DNA from: Symbiodinium natans
Taxonomy: Eukaryota > Sar > Dinophyceae > Suessiales > Symbiodiniaceae
Direction: 5' to 3'
NCBI GenBank assembly: GCA_905221605.1
Contig: CAJNDS010002308.1
Coordinates: 216,001 to 280,000, forward strand
Length of the DNA stretch: 64,000 bases
The notes under the pieces are model-generated. The model did not search any database and had not been told where the DNA came from. It saw only the letters and a program-made list of their open reading frames with translations. Position 1 is the first letter of the stretch, and every line of letters begins with the position of its first letter. This document shows positions 11,513 through 21,373 of the stretch, piece after piece. Both the position numbers and the translations under genes were made by a program.

Positions 11513-11566
11513 GAGGAGGGCGCCTACTTCAAGGCCACCACGCACATCAACAAGCAAGGTCGCTGA
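11513..11566 (+). CDS. Candidate exon, possibly terminal
   Basis: Acceptor CTTAAG. Reads EEGAYFKATTHINKQGR then TGA. The frame stays open for 24 more codons after the TGA, so a GA donor at the TGA or a true stop are both possible. Confidence 0.4.
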   Translation, partial: EEGAYFKATTHINKQGR

Positions 11567-11751
11567 ACGTTGAATGCCAATTTTAAGCAGACCGAAGCCA
11601 CAACCCTCCTGCCCCCAAACAAGTTCTTTTGGGGTTTAGAGTTTGGGGTTTGGGGTTTAACTCGGGTTTAGGGCTAAGGCTTAGGATTGTTTAGCGCTTC
11701 GAGGCTTTATTGGGTTGTTTAGGATGCCTGAACCCTGAACCCTAAACTCGT

Positions 11752-11844
11752 GAAGCCAGACCCACCATCCCCAAGCGAACTTGCGAGGATGAGGATGCCG
11801 ACAAGAAGGGCGGGAAGAATGATGGAGACCTGGCGGAGAATTGA
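11752..11844 (+). CDS. Candidate exon with acidic/basic tail
   Basis: Reads EARPTIPKRTCEDEDADKKG and ends NDGDLAEN then TGA at the edge of a G-rich array. Looks like a charged protein tail. Confidence 0.45.
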   Translation, partial: EARPTIPKRTCEDEDADKKGGKNDGDLAEN

Positions 11845-11997
11845 GGGTTTAGGGTTTAGTGTTTAGTGGGGTTTAGGGTTTAGGGCTTAGGGTTTAGGGT
11901 TTAGGGTTTAGGGCTTAGGGTTTAGGGTTTAGGGTTTAGGGAGACCGTGAACCCTAAGCCCGTAAACCTCTGAACCCTAAGACCCCCTCAAGCGCAG

Positions 11998-12058
11998 CCT
12001 CTGGCAACTCGGCCCGCGAGCTAATTGCCTCCAAATCAGAAAGCTGCCAGCTTGTTGG
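11998..12058 (+). CDS. Candidate internal exon
   Basis: Acceptor AGCGCAG, donor GG|GTTTAGG. Reads SGNSARELIASKSESCQLV. Confidence 0.45.
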
Positions 12059-12582
12059 GTTTAGGGTTTAGGGTTTAGGGTTTAGGGTTTAGGGTTAGGG
12101 TTCAGGGTTTAGGGTTTAGGACTTGGGGTTTCGGGTAGTTTGGGGCGCAGGGGGGGGTGAGTTAGCCAGCGACGGCCGTGTCCATTTTCTCACCCCCCCC
12201 CCCCCCCCCCTCACCCCTAGGCCGTATCATAGGCCCGCACCCAGCCTCTTGCACGAGAACCCTGAAAAGATCCACCAGCCCTAAACCCGAAACCCTAAAC
12301 CCGAAACCCTAAACCCCAAACCCTAAACCCTAAACCCTAAACCCTACATGCTGACATCGCTGCTGCACATCCGCTGCTTCGATGGGTTTAGGGTTTAGGG
12401 TTTAGGGTTTAGGGTCGTTTGCCACATTACTTTGCTCCTCGGCCAGCACACTGCTCCGAGAGATCCACCAGAAACCCAACCAGCCGGAACTATTCCGGGC
12501 CAGACCCTTACACAAAACCCCCGCGACACACCCTCCAACACTCCAACACCTCAGCCAGACCTATTCTGGGCCATCCTTGTTA

Positions 12583-12672
12583 CCCAGAGTATGCCCTTAT
12601 TCCCCTTCTCTAGTAATTAGGATGCCGTGTAGGCCCCTTTAAACCAACAAGGGCCCCCCTTTCATTCCTGTC
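12583..12672 (+). mobile_element. Family B element (GAGTAGGCCC...GGGTCT), diverged
   Basis: Has GAGTATGCCCTTATTCCCC and AACAAGGGC blocks in the family order; ends are worn. Confidence 0.45.
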
Positions 12673-12886
12673 TGGCAGTTATACCCCCCCCCCCCCCCTC
12701 CCAAAAAACGCATAGAAAAACTCATGGTGCCCAACCAACCTCTAAGTGTTTAGGGTTTGGTTTAGGGCTTAGGGTTCAGCATCTCAAGTCCAGGCTTTCG
12801 CTAGTCAAGCAGTGTGTTCCGAAACAAGACAACACCCACTTACCCAGAGAGTTCCACAACATTAAGACAGACTTAAAGCCCAGAGG

Positions 12887-12986
12887 GTCCATGTACACAC
12901 ATAGGGAAGGAATACTTGGGCCTTAAAAGTACCTCCTATGCAGGGACTTTTGGGCCCCCGTACATAATAATGAGGTACATTGACCC
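12887..12986 (+). mobile_element. Family D element (GTCCATGTACC...GGTACATGGACC)
   Basis: Contains the family core AATACTTGGGCCTTAAA and GGGACTTTTGGGC and imperfect inverted ends GTCCATGTAC / GTACATTGAC. Confidence 0.7.
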
Positions 12987-13286
12987 TCGGGGAAGTTTTC
13001 TCTATGGGTTTAGGGTTTAGGGTTTAGGGTCATTCCCTAGTAGGCCCAAGACTCCACAGCCCCAAGCCCAGTAGGCCCCAAACTCACAAGCCCAGGGCCG
13101 ACCGTTGGCCCAAGCCCGAAAGCCAAGGCCCACGGACCCTATAAACCCAGGGTTTAGGGTTTAGGGTGTAGGGTTTAGGGTTTAGGGTTTAGGGTTTAGG
13201 GTTTACAGTAACCCTAGGCCCTAAACCGTAAACCCTACAGCCTGGCCCCCTAAACCTGGGGCCGCGGAGCCCTTAAGCCCACTGAG

Positions 13287-13380
13287 GATATATGTCTGCA
13301 CACTGCTTCGAAGAGGCCAAGTTTCGAAAGTACCGGCCCCTTGTCTGGACTGAGCAAAGCTCCACTTTGGGGGCCTTAGG
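13287..13380 (+). CDS. Candidate internal exon
   Basis: Acceptor CACTGAG, donor GG|GTTTAGG. Reads YMSAHCFEEAKFRKYRPLVW and on; strongly protein-like, family unknown. Confidence 0.5.
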
Positions 13381-13689
13381 GTTTAGGGTTTTAGGGTTTA
13401 GGGTTTTAGCGTTTGCCTTCAACCCTAAACCCTAAACCCTAAACCCTAAACCCTCTTTCAAAGGCGGGCTTCAGGGTTCGGGGTCTAAGTTTCAGGGCAG
13501 AGGGCTGCCAGATCTTGGGGCTTCAGCGAGGGCTTCAGGGTTAAGGGTTTAGGGTTAGGGTTTAGGGTTCAGGGTTCAGGGTTCAGGGTTCAGGGTTTAG
13601 GGTTTAGGGTTTAGGGTTTAGGGTTTAGGGTTTAGGGTTTAGGGTTTAGGGTTTAGGGTTTAGGGTTTAGGGTTCGGGGGTTACTTCAG

Positions 13690-13905
13690 GGCCAAGGGCA
13701 GCTCGATGGTCCCTGAATGCCCCTTACCTTCTTTGAAGGGTTCTGACCCTAAACCCTAAACCCTAAACCCTAAACCCTAAACCCTAAACCCTAAACCCTA
13801 AACCCTAAACCTTAAGTATGGGCCCTTGGGTATACAAGGGGCATGTAAGGGGTCCCCAATTAAGGGCCCATATTGAAGGACCATGAAACTATACGAAGGT
13901 CAGGG
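13690..13905 (+). mobile_element. Family E element split by a CCCTAAA array
   Basis: The element aligns to the copy at 35386-35525 along its length, but a CCCTAAA array (about 13743-13813) sits between GGTTCTGA and AGTATGGGCCCTTGGG, which are adjacent at 35386. Confidence 0.75.
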
Positions 13906-13932
13906 CTTCAGGTGTTGGGGCTTCGAACCCTC

Positions 13933-13968
13933 AGTTTTTTTTTTTTTTTTTTTTTTGGGGGGGGGGGG
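13933..13968 (+). repeat. T-run followed directly by G-run
   Basis: About 22 T then 10 G. Like tracts at 31379, 44320 and 53978; reverse form at 7735. Confidence 0.9.
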
Positions 13969-14179
13969 TTTCGGGTTTTATGGGAGTCAGAGTTGAGTTG
14001 GGTCTTGGAGGGATCCTAGCGGTCCTAGCGTTCTTAGGTCCCTAAACTCCAGTCCTCCCCGAAACCCCAAACCCTACACCCTACACCCTACACCCTAAAC
14101 CCTAAACCCTAAACCCTAAACCCTAAACCCTAAACCCTAAACCCTAAACCCTACACCCACTCTCCTTCCATCCGTCCAG

Positions 14180-14242
14180 GCTCAACGTGGGGCAGAATGC
14201 GGGAGCCCACTTCTGGTGCGCCGAGGCGCCGTGCCCCTGCAC
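14180..14242 (+). CDS. Candidate internal exon
   Basis: Acceptor CCGTCCAG. Reads LNVGQNAGAHFWCAEAPCPC; donor perhaps GCC|GTGCCC at 14231. Confidence 0.5.
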
Positions 14243-14329
14243 CCTAAACCCTAAGCCCCTAAACCCTAAACCCCTTTTCCCTAAATTACCCTAAACCCTA
14301 AACCCTAAACCCTAAACCCTAAACCCCCT

Positions 14330-14400
14330 ACAGCAAGGCCTGCCCCCAGGCCCCCCTCTTAAACAAAAAGAAGGGCCATCGTGTAGCTTCCAGAGCTTCT
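14330..14400 (+). CDS. Candidate exon, lysine-rich
   Basis: Reads YSKACPQAPLLNKKKGHRVA between arrays; ends not fixed. Confidence 0.35.
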
Positions 14401-15032
14401 AGGGTTTGGGGGTTTAAAGTTTAGGGTTTAGGGTTTAGGGTCTTAGGAGTTTAGGTGTCCAGGGGCATTGCCCCCTAGACCCTAAACTTGAGCCCTAAAC
14501 CCTAAAACCTAAACCCTTTAATTAGGGGTTACGCAATTCGGGTTTTTAAGAGTGTCTGCTTTTGGGGGGCTAATGGCTTCAGACTTTGTGGGTTTAGGGT
14601 CTAGGGACTAAGGATGCGGGCTGAGGGGTTCAAGTAAGAAAGAGTTTTAGGGTTTAGGGTTTAGGGTTTAGGGTTTACAAGCTTCAGGTCTGAAACATTC
14701 AGGGCTGTAGGGTTCAAAGGGCTTACCCTTTACCCTTGTGGGGTTTCATACGACACATCCACATGGAATCAACAGAGGTCATCCAAGTTCTATCCCAGAC
14801 GGTTAAACCGTTAAACCCTAAACCCTAAACCCTCTAAGGCCAAATTCCTGAGACCTTTTTTGCGCCCCCGATTCGGTTCTTGGCTCAAAGCTTGCACGGC
14901 TCTGAGGTAGGGGGAAGGCGCTGCCCGTGTCTGTAGTCTAGTTTGTGGGTTTAGGGGTTGGAGCTTACGGTTCTGCGTCTCTTGAGGTTCCAACGTGTTC
15001 AAGCACATGCTGCGGCCATGCTACAAATCTAG

Positions 15033-15113
15033 AGAGCTTCTGGTGAAGAACTGGTCAGCATACCTCTGGAGGAGGTCGACGAGGCGCAAGCTCTGATGAA
15101 GAGCCGAAGCTGA
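15033..15113 (+). CDS. Candidate exon, possibly terminal
   Basis: Acceptor AATCTAG. Reads ASGEELVSIPLEEVDEAQAL and ends MKSRS then TGA. GA donor or stop both possible. Confidence 0.45.
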   Translation, partial: RASGEELVSIPLEEVDEAQALMKSRS

Positions 15114-15175
15114 CATCCTACACCCTAAGCCCAACCCGAAACCCTGAACCCTAAACCCTAATCCCTAAACCCCAG

Positions 15176-15271
15176 CCCATACAAGGGGGACGTTGGGAGT
15201 GGTGGAGTGCAGAGGAGCTAGTAGAGGATACTGCGACTTATGCTCGCATCGGCCCCGTGTTTTCTTTCCAT
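15176..15271 (+). CDS. Candidate internal exon
   Basis: Acceptor CCCCAG, donor CAT|GTGCCC, 96 bp phase 0. Reads GRWEWWSAEELVEDTATYAR and on. Family unknown. Confidence 0.55.
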
Positions 15272-15667
15272 GTGCCCTAAACCCTACCAACCCGAAAAAC
15301 CCTAAACCCTAACTTTAGGGTTTAGGTTGTTTTTGAAAAAAGCACATGAACAAATTGAGTGTTGATTTTTGGTTGCCCTCTCAATCCGCAGACCTCAATC
15401 CTGAGCCCTGAGCCCTAAACGATGGCAGCCCAGCCGTTCTACTAAACCCTGAACCCTAAACCCTTCAATCATTTCATATTGTCCCCGCCCCCCCCCCCCC
15501 CCCGCCCCCCAAGCCCTAAACCCTCAACCCTAGACCCCTTACCCCAAACCCTAAACTCCAAACCCCAAACCGAAACCCTAAACTTCAACCCTGGACCCTT
15601 AAACCCAAAACCCTCGAGAACCTGAGGTCCTCCTAGCAACTGGTCGGGCCACTGGTCTAAGGGCAGT

Positions 15668-15862
15668 TTCATGGACCCTTAATATGGTCCCTTGGGGTTA
15701 AGGTTTAGGGTTTAGGTGTAGGGTTTAGGGTGTAAGGTTTAGGGTAGTTTAGGGTACCCTCAATATGTCCTTTAAAGGGGCCCCTAATTGTATATATGAG
15801 GGGTATATAAGGGGTACCCTTTGAAGGGTGCATACTAGGGGACCGTGGAACAACCCTAAGGC
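15668..15862 (+). mobile_element. Family E element with internal array
   Basis: ATATGGTCCCTTGG at 5', GGGGACCGTGGAAC at 3', G-rich array in the middle. Relatives at 826, 13690, 35386, 46505, 63478. Confidence 0.6.
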
Positions 15863-16069
15863 CCAGACCCAAAACCTCCTCAATGTCTCGCCCTCCAAGA
15901 CCCTTACGAACATCAATCACTCAGCCTCAAACCTTCTCCTACATTTAGAACTCAACATTGGCAAAGTTAGGGTGCGCATGTGCTCCACATGCTGGCACTA
16001 ACTCAAGCATGCATGTCTGGTGTTTAGGGTTTAGGGTTTAGGGTTTATGGTTTAATTAGGGTTCAACAG

Positions 16070-16234
16070 TAGGTTTTTAGGGACCAGGCTTTGCTACGCA
16101 ATGCTGTCAAGAATGGCGCTTCTTGCAAGCTCGTTCCTTGCAAGCTCAACTCACATAGGGCCTGCGAGATATTGGCTCCAGTGCTGAGCTTTCCTTGAAT
16201 ACGGCTGTTCATGTACGAACTGCGACCTCCAGCC
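16070..16234 (+). promoter_or_regulatory. Upstream region of the beta-barrel gene
   Basis: Array-free 165 bp before the start codon. It has a TTTT box near 16076, which in dinoflagellates is the reported core promoter element, and a CTTGCAAGCTC direct repeat near 16120-16150. Trans-splice acceptor not pinned down. Role is inferred. Confidence 0.3.
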
Positions 16235-19023
16235 ATGATCTGGATCCTAAGCGTTTTCTTTGCGGTGTGCATGGCTGATGAGAGAGCCCTGCAAGAAGAC
16301 GCTGAGTGTGCAGCCAGCGCTGACTGCTCCTTGAATGCCCTTCAGATGGGCAGCGCAGCGAAGACTTCGGATGAAGAGGACAGCACGGAAAATGATATTG
16401 ACGAGGAAGGAGTCTCCAGTCACACCAACTCTTCTATTCCTCTGCATGGTTACTTGGTAGCCCAGTGGTACCCTTCACCCTTTTTTTGTTCTGGGTTCCC
16501 TTATAGAATAAGCTAGCCAAAAAAGGGTGCCCCTATTATAAGTCACTGGGCTACCAAGGCTACCACCACTGGGCCACAACCACCATGTATGGCGATGCTC
16601 CGCACGCAGCCTGCGGGGGGATTAACACCAAGGAGTTGACTGCTGGCACTCGGTACCACAGTGTCGCCTCAGCCCAGGCGATGTGGAAGGACTGCAACAG
16701 GCCTGGTTGTTGGTGCGGACAGTCAGGCGGAGGTCATGGTACCACTGGCATGGGCTGCCTCTCCTGTGCGACTCGAGTGCCACCGTCATTGCTTTTTTGC
16801 AGTCGGATCCCTAGGAAAGTCCGGTAAGAATCAGGGCGCCCGTTTTATGATTACATTCCTAAATTCCTGCACCCTAAACCCTAAACCCTAAACCCTAAAC
16901 CCTAAACCCTAAACCCTAAACCCTAAACCCTAAACCCTAAACCCTAAACCCTAAACCCTAAACCCTAAACCCTAAAACGAAACCGCCCTTCCTGTACTTG
17001 TAAACCATTCAGCAAAAGGGGCGAGGCTTCAGAACGTAGGGTTTCGGGTTTAGGGGTTATGGGGTTTAGGGGCGTGGGGCAGAGGCCTCAGAAAACACTC
17101 ACAGGCCTTTAGGGTAAACCCTAAACCCTAAACCCTAAACCCTAAACCCTAGACCCTAGACCCTAGACCCTAAACCCTAAACCCTAAACCCTAAACCCTC
17201 ACCTAGGCCAAGGGCCGTTTCTTATGCTCCGCCTATGGCGTGGTTGGCCACCACGTGGGCTTGGCAGAGGTGAGCAGCGAGGCCCAAGAATCGACGAGCT
17301 GCCCATTTCGGATGCTGGGCTTAGGGTTTAGGGTTTAGGGTTTAGGGTTTAGGGTTTAGGGTTTAGGGTTTAGGGTTTAGGGTTTAGGGTTTAGGGTTTA
17401 AGGCGGTTCAGAGACCTTCGTGTGCTTTGCTCTTGTGGTTTCCGGGTTCCTGCCTTGGCCTTTACTCAATAGCAATTGGGGTTGTATAAAAACCCCGCGC
17501 ATTCGATTTATGAAAGGAGTTGCCCGAAGCGTTTGGGGCAGTGCCCCTGACTCGTAAAACGATAATCAAGAAAAAACGATAACGTTATAAAACGGCCTGA
17601 TTGCTGCATCGCGGCAGGCAGGCGACACCAGTACTAAGCTTGTACTACAAATCAACGAAAATCCAGCCGGCTCACAGGACGGCGGTTCCAGTACTAAGCT
17701 TGTACTACAAATCAACGAAAATCCCGACGGCTCACGCGGACGGCGGTTCCAGTACTAAGCTTGTACTACAAATCAATGAAAATCCCGCCGGCTCACGGGG
17801 ACGGCGGTTCCAGTACTAAGCTTGTACTACAAATCAATGAAAATCCCGCCGGCTCACGGGGACGGCGGTTCCAGTACAGTACTAAGCTTGTACTACAAAT
17901 CAATGAAAATCCCGCCGGCTCACGGGGACGGCGGTTCCAGTACTAAGCTTGTACTACAAATCAACGAAAATCCCGCCGGCTCACGGGGACGGCGGTTCCA
18001 GTACTAAGCTTGTACTACAAATCAATGAAAATCCCGCCGGCTCACTAATTATTAAAAGTATATATTCTCCAAAAGTAGATTTGTTTGGTTCATTTGGGGT
18101 TGCAATTACTTGGTAGCCCAGTGGTACCCTTTACCCTTTTCTTCTGGGGTTCCCTTGTGCAGGAACCAACCCAAAAGGGCAGCCTTATAAAAAGATGGTT
18201 ACTGGGCTACCATGGTTAACTTATAATTAGTGTTCTGAAGGGAAGAGGTTCATGAGGGGTGGGTACCTAGGGAACCTGAGGGAAGGTTAGGGGGCCTGAG
18301 GGAGCAGTTGGGAGTATATATTGGGGAACTTTGGGTTATACAGCCCATCTTTGAACCTCTCTCCCTTAAGAACCCAAAACCCTAAACCCTAAACCCTAAA
18401 CACCCAGTACAATTAACAGCCTAGGTCGGAGGAGCTCCTCATCGTGGTGAGCGACATCTGCCCACATGCGCCAAATAAGGCCTGGTGCCCTGCCAGTCCC
18501 GGCCACAAGAATCTTACTTAGCCAATAGATGGTTTAGGGTTTAGGGTTTAGGGTTTAGGGCTTCTTAAGGTTTCCTGAGAACTGTAGGAGTTGTAGGGAT
18601 ACTAAAGCTTCCTCACTTTGTTGGGTTTGTAGGAACCCTAAACCCGAAACCCGAAACCCTAAACCCTAATCCCTAAACCCTGAACCCTAAACCCAAGGAA
18701 TGCCTACGGCTCCTTCAACCATCTGGACTTCTCGAACTACCCCGACAGCATTCCGCACAACCCGTCGATTCCGAACCTGAACTTCGTCTTTTCGCGGATT
18801 GAGGACACTTTTTTACATTTTTTTGGTTTAGGGTTTAGGGTTTAGGGTCTAGGGTTTAGGGTTTTGGGTTTTGGGTTTTGGGATTAATACTATAAACCCC
18901 TATAGAACTGAAAGTGTACACTTTTTTGCGGGGCTTGTGAACTCAGCAACTAAGGTCTTTTCGCGGATTGAGTGCCCAGCAGACTTGAAGCAGAGATACC
19001 GATCGATGACTCGCTGCAAGTGA
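16235..19023 (+). CDS. Secreted double-psi beta-barrel (expansin/RlpA-like) protein, six exons
   Basis: Exons 16235-16448, 16559-16776, 17207-17269, 18420-18508, 18698-18785 and 18955-19023 join in phase to 246 residues plus TGA. Residues 1-18 are a hydrophobic signal peptide; 39-65 an acidic linker; the domain starts near 78 with MYGDA, ACGG (89-92), HSVASAQAM (105-113), CWCGQSGGG (122-130), GMGCLSC (135-141), VVSDICP and WCP in exon 4, NHLDFS in exon 5 and RIECP in exon 6, the cysteine and glycine pattern of secreted beta-barrel wall proteins. Expected to act outside the cell, perhaps on cell-covering polysaccharide; no catalytic claim. Intron 1 is an inverted-repeat element, intron 4 is GA-AG, intron 5 lies between 18-bp direct repeats, intron 3 holds a satellite and two elements. 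The ends of exons 2 and 3 are the least certain (alternative donor at 16824, exon 3 could run to about 17315). AA|GTGAGC at the stop could also be a donor. Confidence 0.75.
16449..16558 (+). mobile_element. Introner, family A, intron 1 of the beta-barrel gene
   Basis: Terminal inverted repeat CTTGGTAGCCCAGT / ACTGGGCTACCAAG. As GT...AG intron it removes 110 bp and restores H-G-Y-H-H-W across the junction. GGTTAC before and GGCTAC after look like a worn target duplication. Confidence 0.85.
16871..16976 (-). repeat. CCCTAAA array inside intron 2
   Basis: Fifteen nearly perfect heptamers. Confidence 0.95.
17631..18046 (+). repeat. 61-bp satellite, seven copies
   Basis: Copies start at 17631, 17691, 17752, 17813, 17879, 17940 and 18001. 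Each has AAGCTTGTACTACAAATCAA and a GC-rich half with GCCGGCTCACGGGG. Copy four has 5 extra bases (GTACA duplicated). Copies 3-7 are nearly identical. Overlapping YYKSMKIPPAH-type ORFs are the repeat. It lies in intron 3 of the beta-barrel gene. Confidence 0.97.
18108..18214 (+). mobile_element. Family A element nested in intron 3
   Basis: ACTTGGTAGCCCAGTGGTAC at 5' and TACTGGGCTACCATGG at 3'; same core as 16449 with many changes. Confidence 0.8.
18230..18377 (+). mobile_element. Family F element (AAGGGA-GAGGTTCA ends)
   Basis: GTTCTGAAGGGAAGAGGTTCA opposite TGAACCTCTCTCCCTTAAGAAC. Relatives at 36090 and 47345. Confidence 0.65.
18786..18972 (+). repeat. 18-bp direct repeats flanking intron 5
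   Basis: GTCTTTTCGCGGATTGAG at 18786-18803 (first bases of the intron) and 18955-18972 (first bases of exon 6), identical. The first copy supplies the GT donor, the second is coding. Confidence 0.95.
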
Positions 19024-19074
19024 GCCCTAAACCCTGAACCCTAAACCCTAAACCCTAAACCGCAAAGAGCATCT

Positions 19075-19166
19075 TTCCCATGGGATGTTCCGCCTCATAC
19101 GAACAGTCCTTAGTAGGAATTGTAATTTGGGGCACCATAATCCTTTTTCAGGAACATCCCAAATCT
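19075..19166 (+). mobile_element. Family C element (GGGATGTTCC...GGAACATCCC)
   Basis: Inverted ends GGGATGTTCC / GGAACATCCC and the core ACAGTCCTTAGTAGGAATTG. Relatives at 34160, 44368, 47311, 47598, 51104. Confidence 0.75.
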
Positions 19167-19262
19167 TCCCTGTCTCACGACTCTAGTGGCAAGTATCCCC
19201 ACGGAAATAGGCCGGAAAATGTATGCCAAAGCGCATCGTGGGAACTGGTATCTCTCGCGTGA
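19167..19262 (+). CDS. Candidate terminal exon after a family C element
   Basis: Reads SSLSHDSSGKYPHGNRPENV and ends WELVSLA then TGA. The acceptor is unclear. Confidence 0.35.
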   Translation, partial: SLSHDSSGKYPHGNRPENVCQSASWELVSLA

Positions 19263-19335
19263 AAAACGGATACCCGTAGACCGTGAGGGTTTAGGGTTTA
19301 GGGTTTAGGGACCCCCCTCCCATGTTACTGGCAAG

Positions 19336-19495
19336 GCTTCGCGGTGGAAAGCGTCTTTCTCGTGAGCAGCAAATCCAAGCGAATGCAAAGGCAGCGATCC
19401 TACATGCTGGCTGAGGGAGTTTGGATGTGGATCTTACGCTCAAGGAGGAAAGGCTTCTTCAATGAGTTCCTCACAGCAATGGCCAATGGTCCAAG
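19336..19495 (+). CDS. Candidate exon, unknown protein
   Basis: Acceptor GGCAAG, donor AG|GTGATG, 53 codons without stop: SYMLAEGVWMWILRSRRKGF in the middle. Overlapping minus ORFs exist but read less well. A forward alternative from ATG 19322 covers the first third. Confidence 0.45.
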
Positions 19496-19531
19496 GTGAT
19501 GAGATTTCCCGCCTTGAAAGCGCGACGGTAG

Positions 19532-19780
19532 CGGAATGCGGGCTTGCGAGCCTTTTTCAAGTGGTTCACCACCTTCCAGATCCACATTCTGGCTGAGGCT
19601 TTCCCCAAGAGCCCAAGAGTAATTGGAACAACATTGGGTGGGCAAGCAGCAAGAGAACTTCTTCTTGTCGAGCTCTTGAAGTCTTCCTTTGCAATGTTTC
19701 TTTCTGGGTCATGCGGCGGAGCTGTGCAACGGCCTCTGGTAACAACAAGGGAGCTCCAGCGCAAAAGCAGTGTCGCTTAG
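19532..19780 (+). CDS. Candidate exon or ORF remnant, unknown protein
   Basis: Acceptor GGTAG. Reads LRAFFKWFTTFQIHILAEAF and on for 82 codons to TAG. Only 36 bp separate it from the previous exon and the phases do not fit, so either an exon is misplaced or this is a broken gene. A minus-strand ORF covers most of it. Confidence 0.4.
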   Translation, partial: RNAGLRAFFKWFTTFQIHILAEAFPKSPRVIGTTLGGQAARELLLVELLKSSFAMFLSGSCGGAVQRPLVTTRELQRKSSVA

Positions 19781-20266
19781 TTGTGGAGGCCAGCAACTTT
19801 GCCTACTCCTGTTCTATATACACAGGCATTGTGACGAGCTCGACGTGTCTTGAGTGACACTCAAGGGCCTTTCGAGAAAGAGTCGCTGGTGCCTAGCAGG
19901 TAAGCTACAAGACTAGGGTTCGGGTTTCCGAAGGCAGGAATTAGGCCTCTCTCCTTCCGAAACAACACAAACTTCGAAGGCTAACCAAAAAGGGTACCCA
20001 TGCTACTCCTGTTTAGGGTTTAGGGTTTAGGGTTTAGGGTTTAGAGTTTAGGGCTACTCCTAGGCTACTCGTGGGTCACCCTAAACCTCAAACCCTTGTT
20101 ATTCCCAGGTTATAGTCTTGGCTCTAGTGTTAGTCTACTTCCAACTAGGGGAAAGCCTCCTCTACTTCTTGCTAGGAAGTGGGCTTCTTTGTCGACGTTG
20201 CGGTTTGGTTTTAGGGTTTAGGGTTTAGGGTTTAGGGTTTAGGAATTAGGGTTTAGGGTTTAGGGT

Positions 20267-20398
20267 TTGGGGCTGTTGGCAAAACTTGTGTCGGGTGAAA
20301 TCCTCGAAACCCCGTGCCCGAACGGCGAGGAGCTGAAATTCTATGGTACGGATGGTGGGCGGCTGCAGACATTCCCGACACTTGCTTTGGGTTGTAGG
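20267..20398 (+). CDS. Candidate exon, unknown protein
   Basis: Reads LVSGEILETPCPNGEELKFY and on between a G-rich array and a GGTAGGG donor-like site. A second frame just downstream (YPLSKDHFFAFG) suggests another exon near 20405-20450. Confidence 0.5.
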
Positions 20399-20840
20399 GT
20401 AGGGCCTATTTACACTACCCCCTCTCCAAGGACCACTTCTTTGCGTTTGGGGAGGGGGGGGGTGGGGGTGTACACCCACACCCCACATCCTAAACCCTAT
20501 AAACCCCAAACCCAATAAACCTTCAGCACCCTGAACCAACTTTTTGCTTTCTGTTTTGGGCGGGGGCCGGGTTCTGTACTTCGGGTCGTTCTGAACTTGT
20601 CGGTTTCGAGTCGCCGGAAATAGGTTTGGGCTTCAGCTTAAGCTTTTTGTCCAAGTCCACCTCTGCAACCTTCCGTCTGGCATTGAGACTTGGTTCTTGG
20701 TTCTTGGGTTTGGGGGTCGTGGGTCCCGAACCTGAACTTTTAAACCCTAGACCCTAAACCCTAAACCCGAAACCCTAAACCCGAAACCCTAAACCCGAAA
20801 CCCTAAACCCTAAACCCTAAACCCTGAACCAGAACTTGAG

Positions 20841-20924
20841 GCCTGCAAGCCTCGTGGGCCCACGATTGTTTGTCTCAGCCCACGTATCTGTGCACATGCA
20901 CAGCCGCTTCCGGTGTCTCAGAGG
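20841..20924 (+). CDS. Candidate internal exon
   Basis: Acceptor CTTGAG, donor AGG|GTTTAGG, 28 codons phase 0. Reads ACKPRGPTIVCLSPRICAHA. Confidence 0.5.
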
Positions 20925-21179
20925 GTTTAGGGCTTAGGGTTTAGGGTTTAGGGTTTAGGGCAAGGCTTGCAGGCCCTAAAGCATTATAGATCCTGAAACC
21001 TACAAGGACCCTAAGCCATCTTAGGCCCTCAACTCCTAAACCCTCCCTAAGCCCTACGCCCCAAACCCTAAACCCCGAAACCTAAACCCCTAAACCGCAA
21101 AAACCTTAACCCGGAACCCCTAAACACCCCCAAAACCCCAAACTCTGCAAAGGGTCGGAGATATGGGGATGCCCAAACC

Positions 21180-21289
21180 CTAAACCCTAAACCCTAAAGC
21201 CTAAACCCTAAACCCTAAACCCTAAACCCTAAACCCTAAACCCTAACTCTAAACCCTAAACCCTAAACCCTAAACCCTAAACCCTAAAC
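21180..21289 (-). repeat. CCCTAAA array
   Basis: Fifteen heptamers with one TAACTCT variant. Confidence 0.95.
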
Positions 21290-21297
21290 GATCGGAG

Positions 21298-21373
21298 TGC
21301 CGAGGAAGAAGGGCTCGGCGCAGAGCACGCACCCTGGGGACTATGGCGCCGGCAAGGCCCCTTGAGGGGTGTT
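21298..21373 (+). CDS. Candidate exon, frame uncertain
   Basis: GC-rich island open in two or three forward frames (SAEEEGLGAEHAPWGLWRRQ or VPRKKGSAQSTHPGDYGAGK). Confidence 0.35.

Larger units (their letters stand above)
12390..13280. other. Repeat and element stretch without a supported exon
   Basis: Holds two overlapping 60-codon ORFs near 12419-12620 that I cannot support, a family B element (12583-12672), a poly-C run, unique DNA 12780-12880, a family D element (12887-12986) and decayed arrays. Confidence 0.5.

Noticed and set aside
16803-16823. A 21-bp micro-exon between TTTTTTGCAG and GTAAGA
   Set aside because: Splice signals are good, but including it puts TAG in frame in the beta-barrel gene; kept only as an alternative donor for exon 2.
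16978-17040. Island reading ETALPVLVNHSAKGARLQNV
   Set aside because: Open frame, but no AG acceptor precedes it and it does not fit the phase of the beta-barrel gene.
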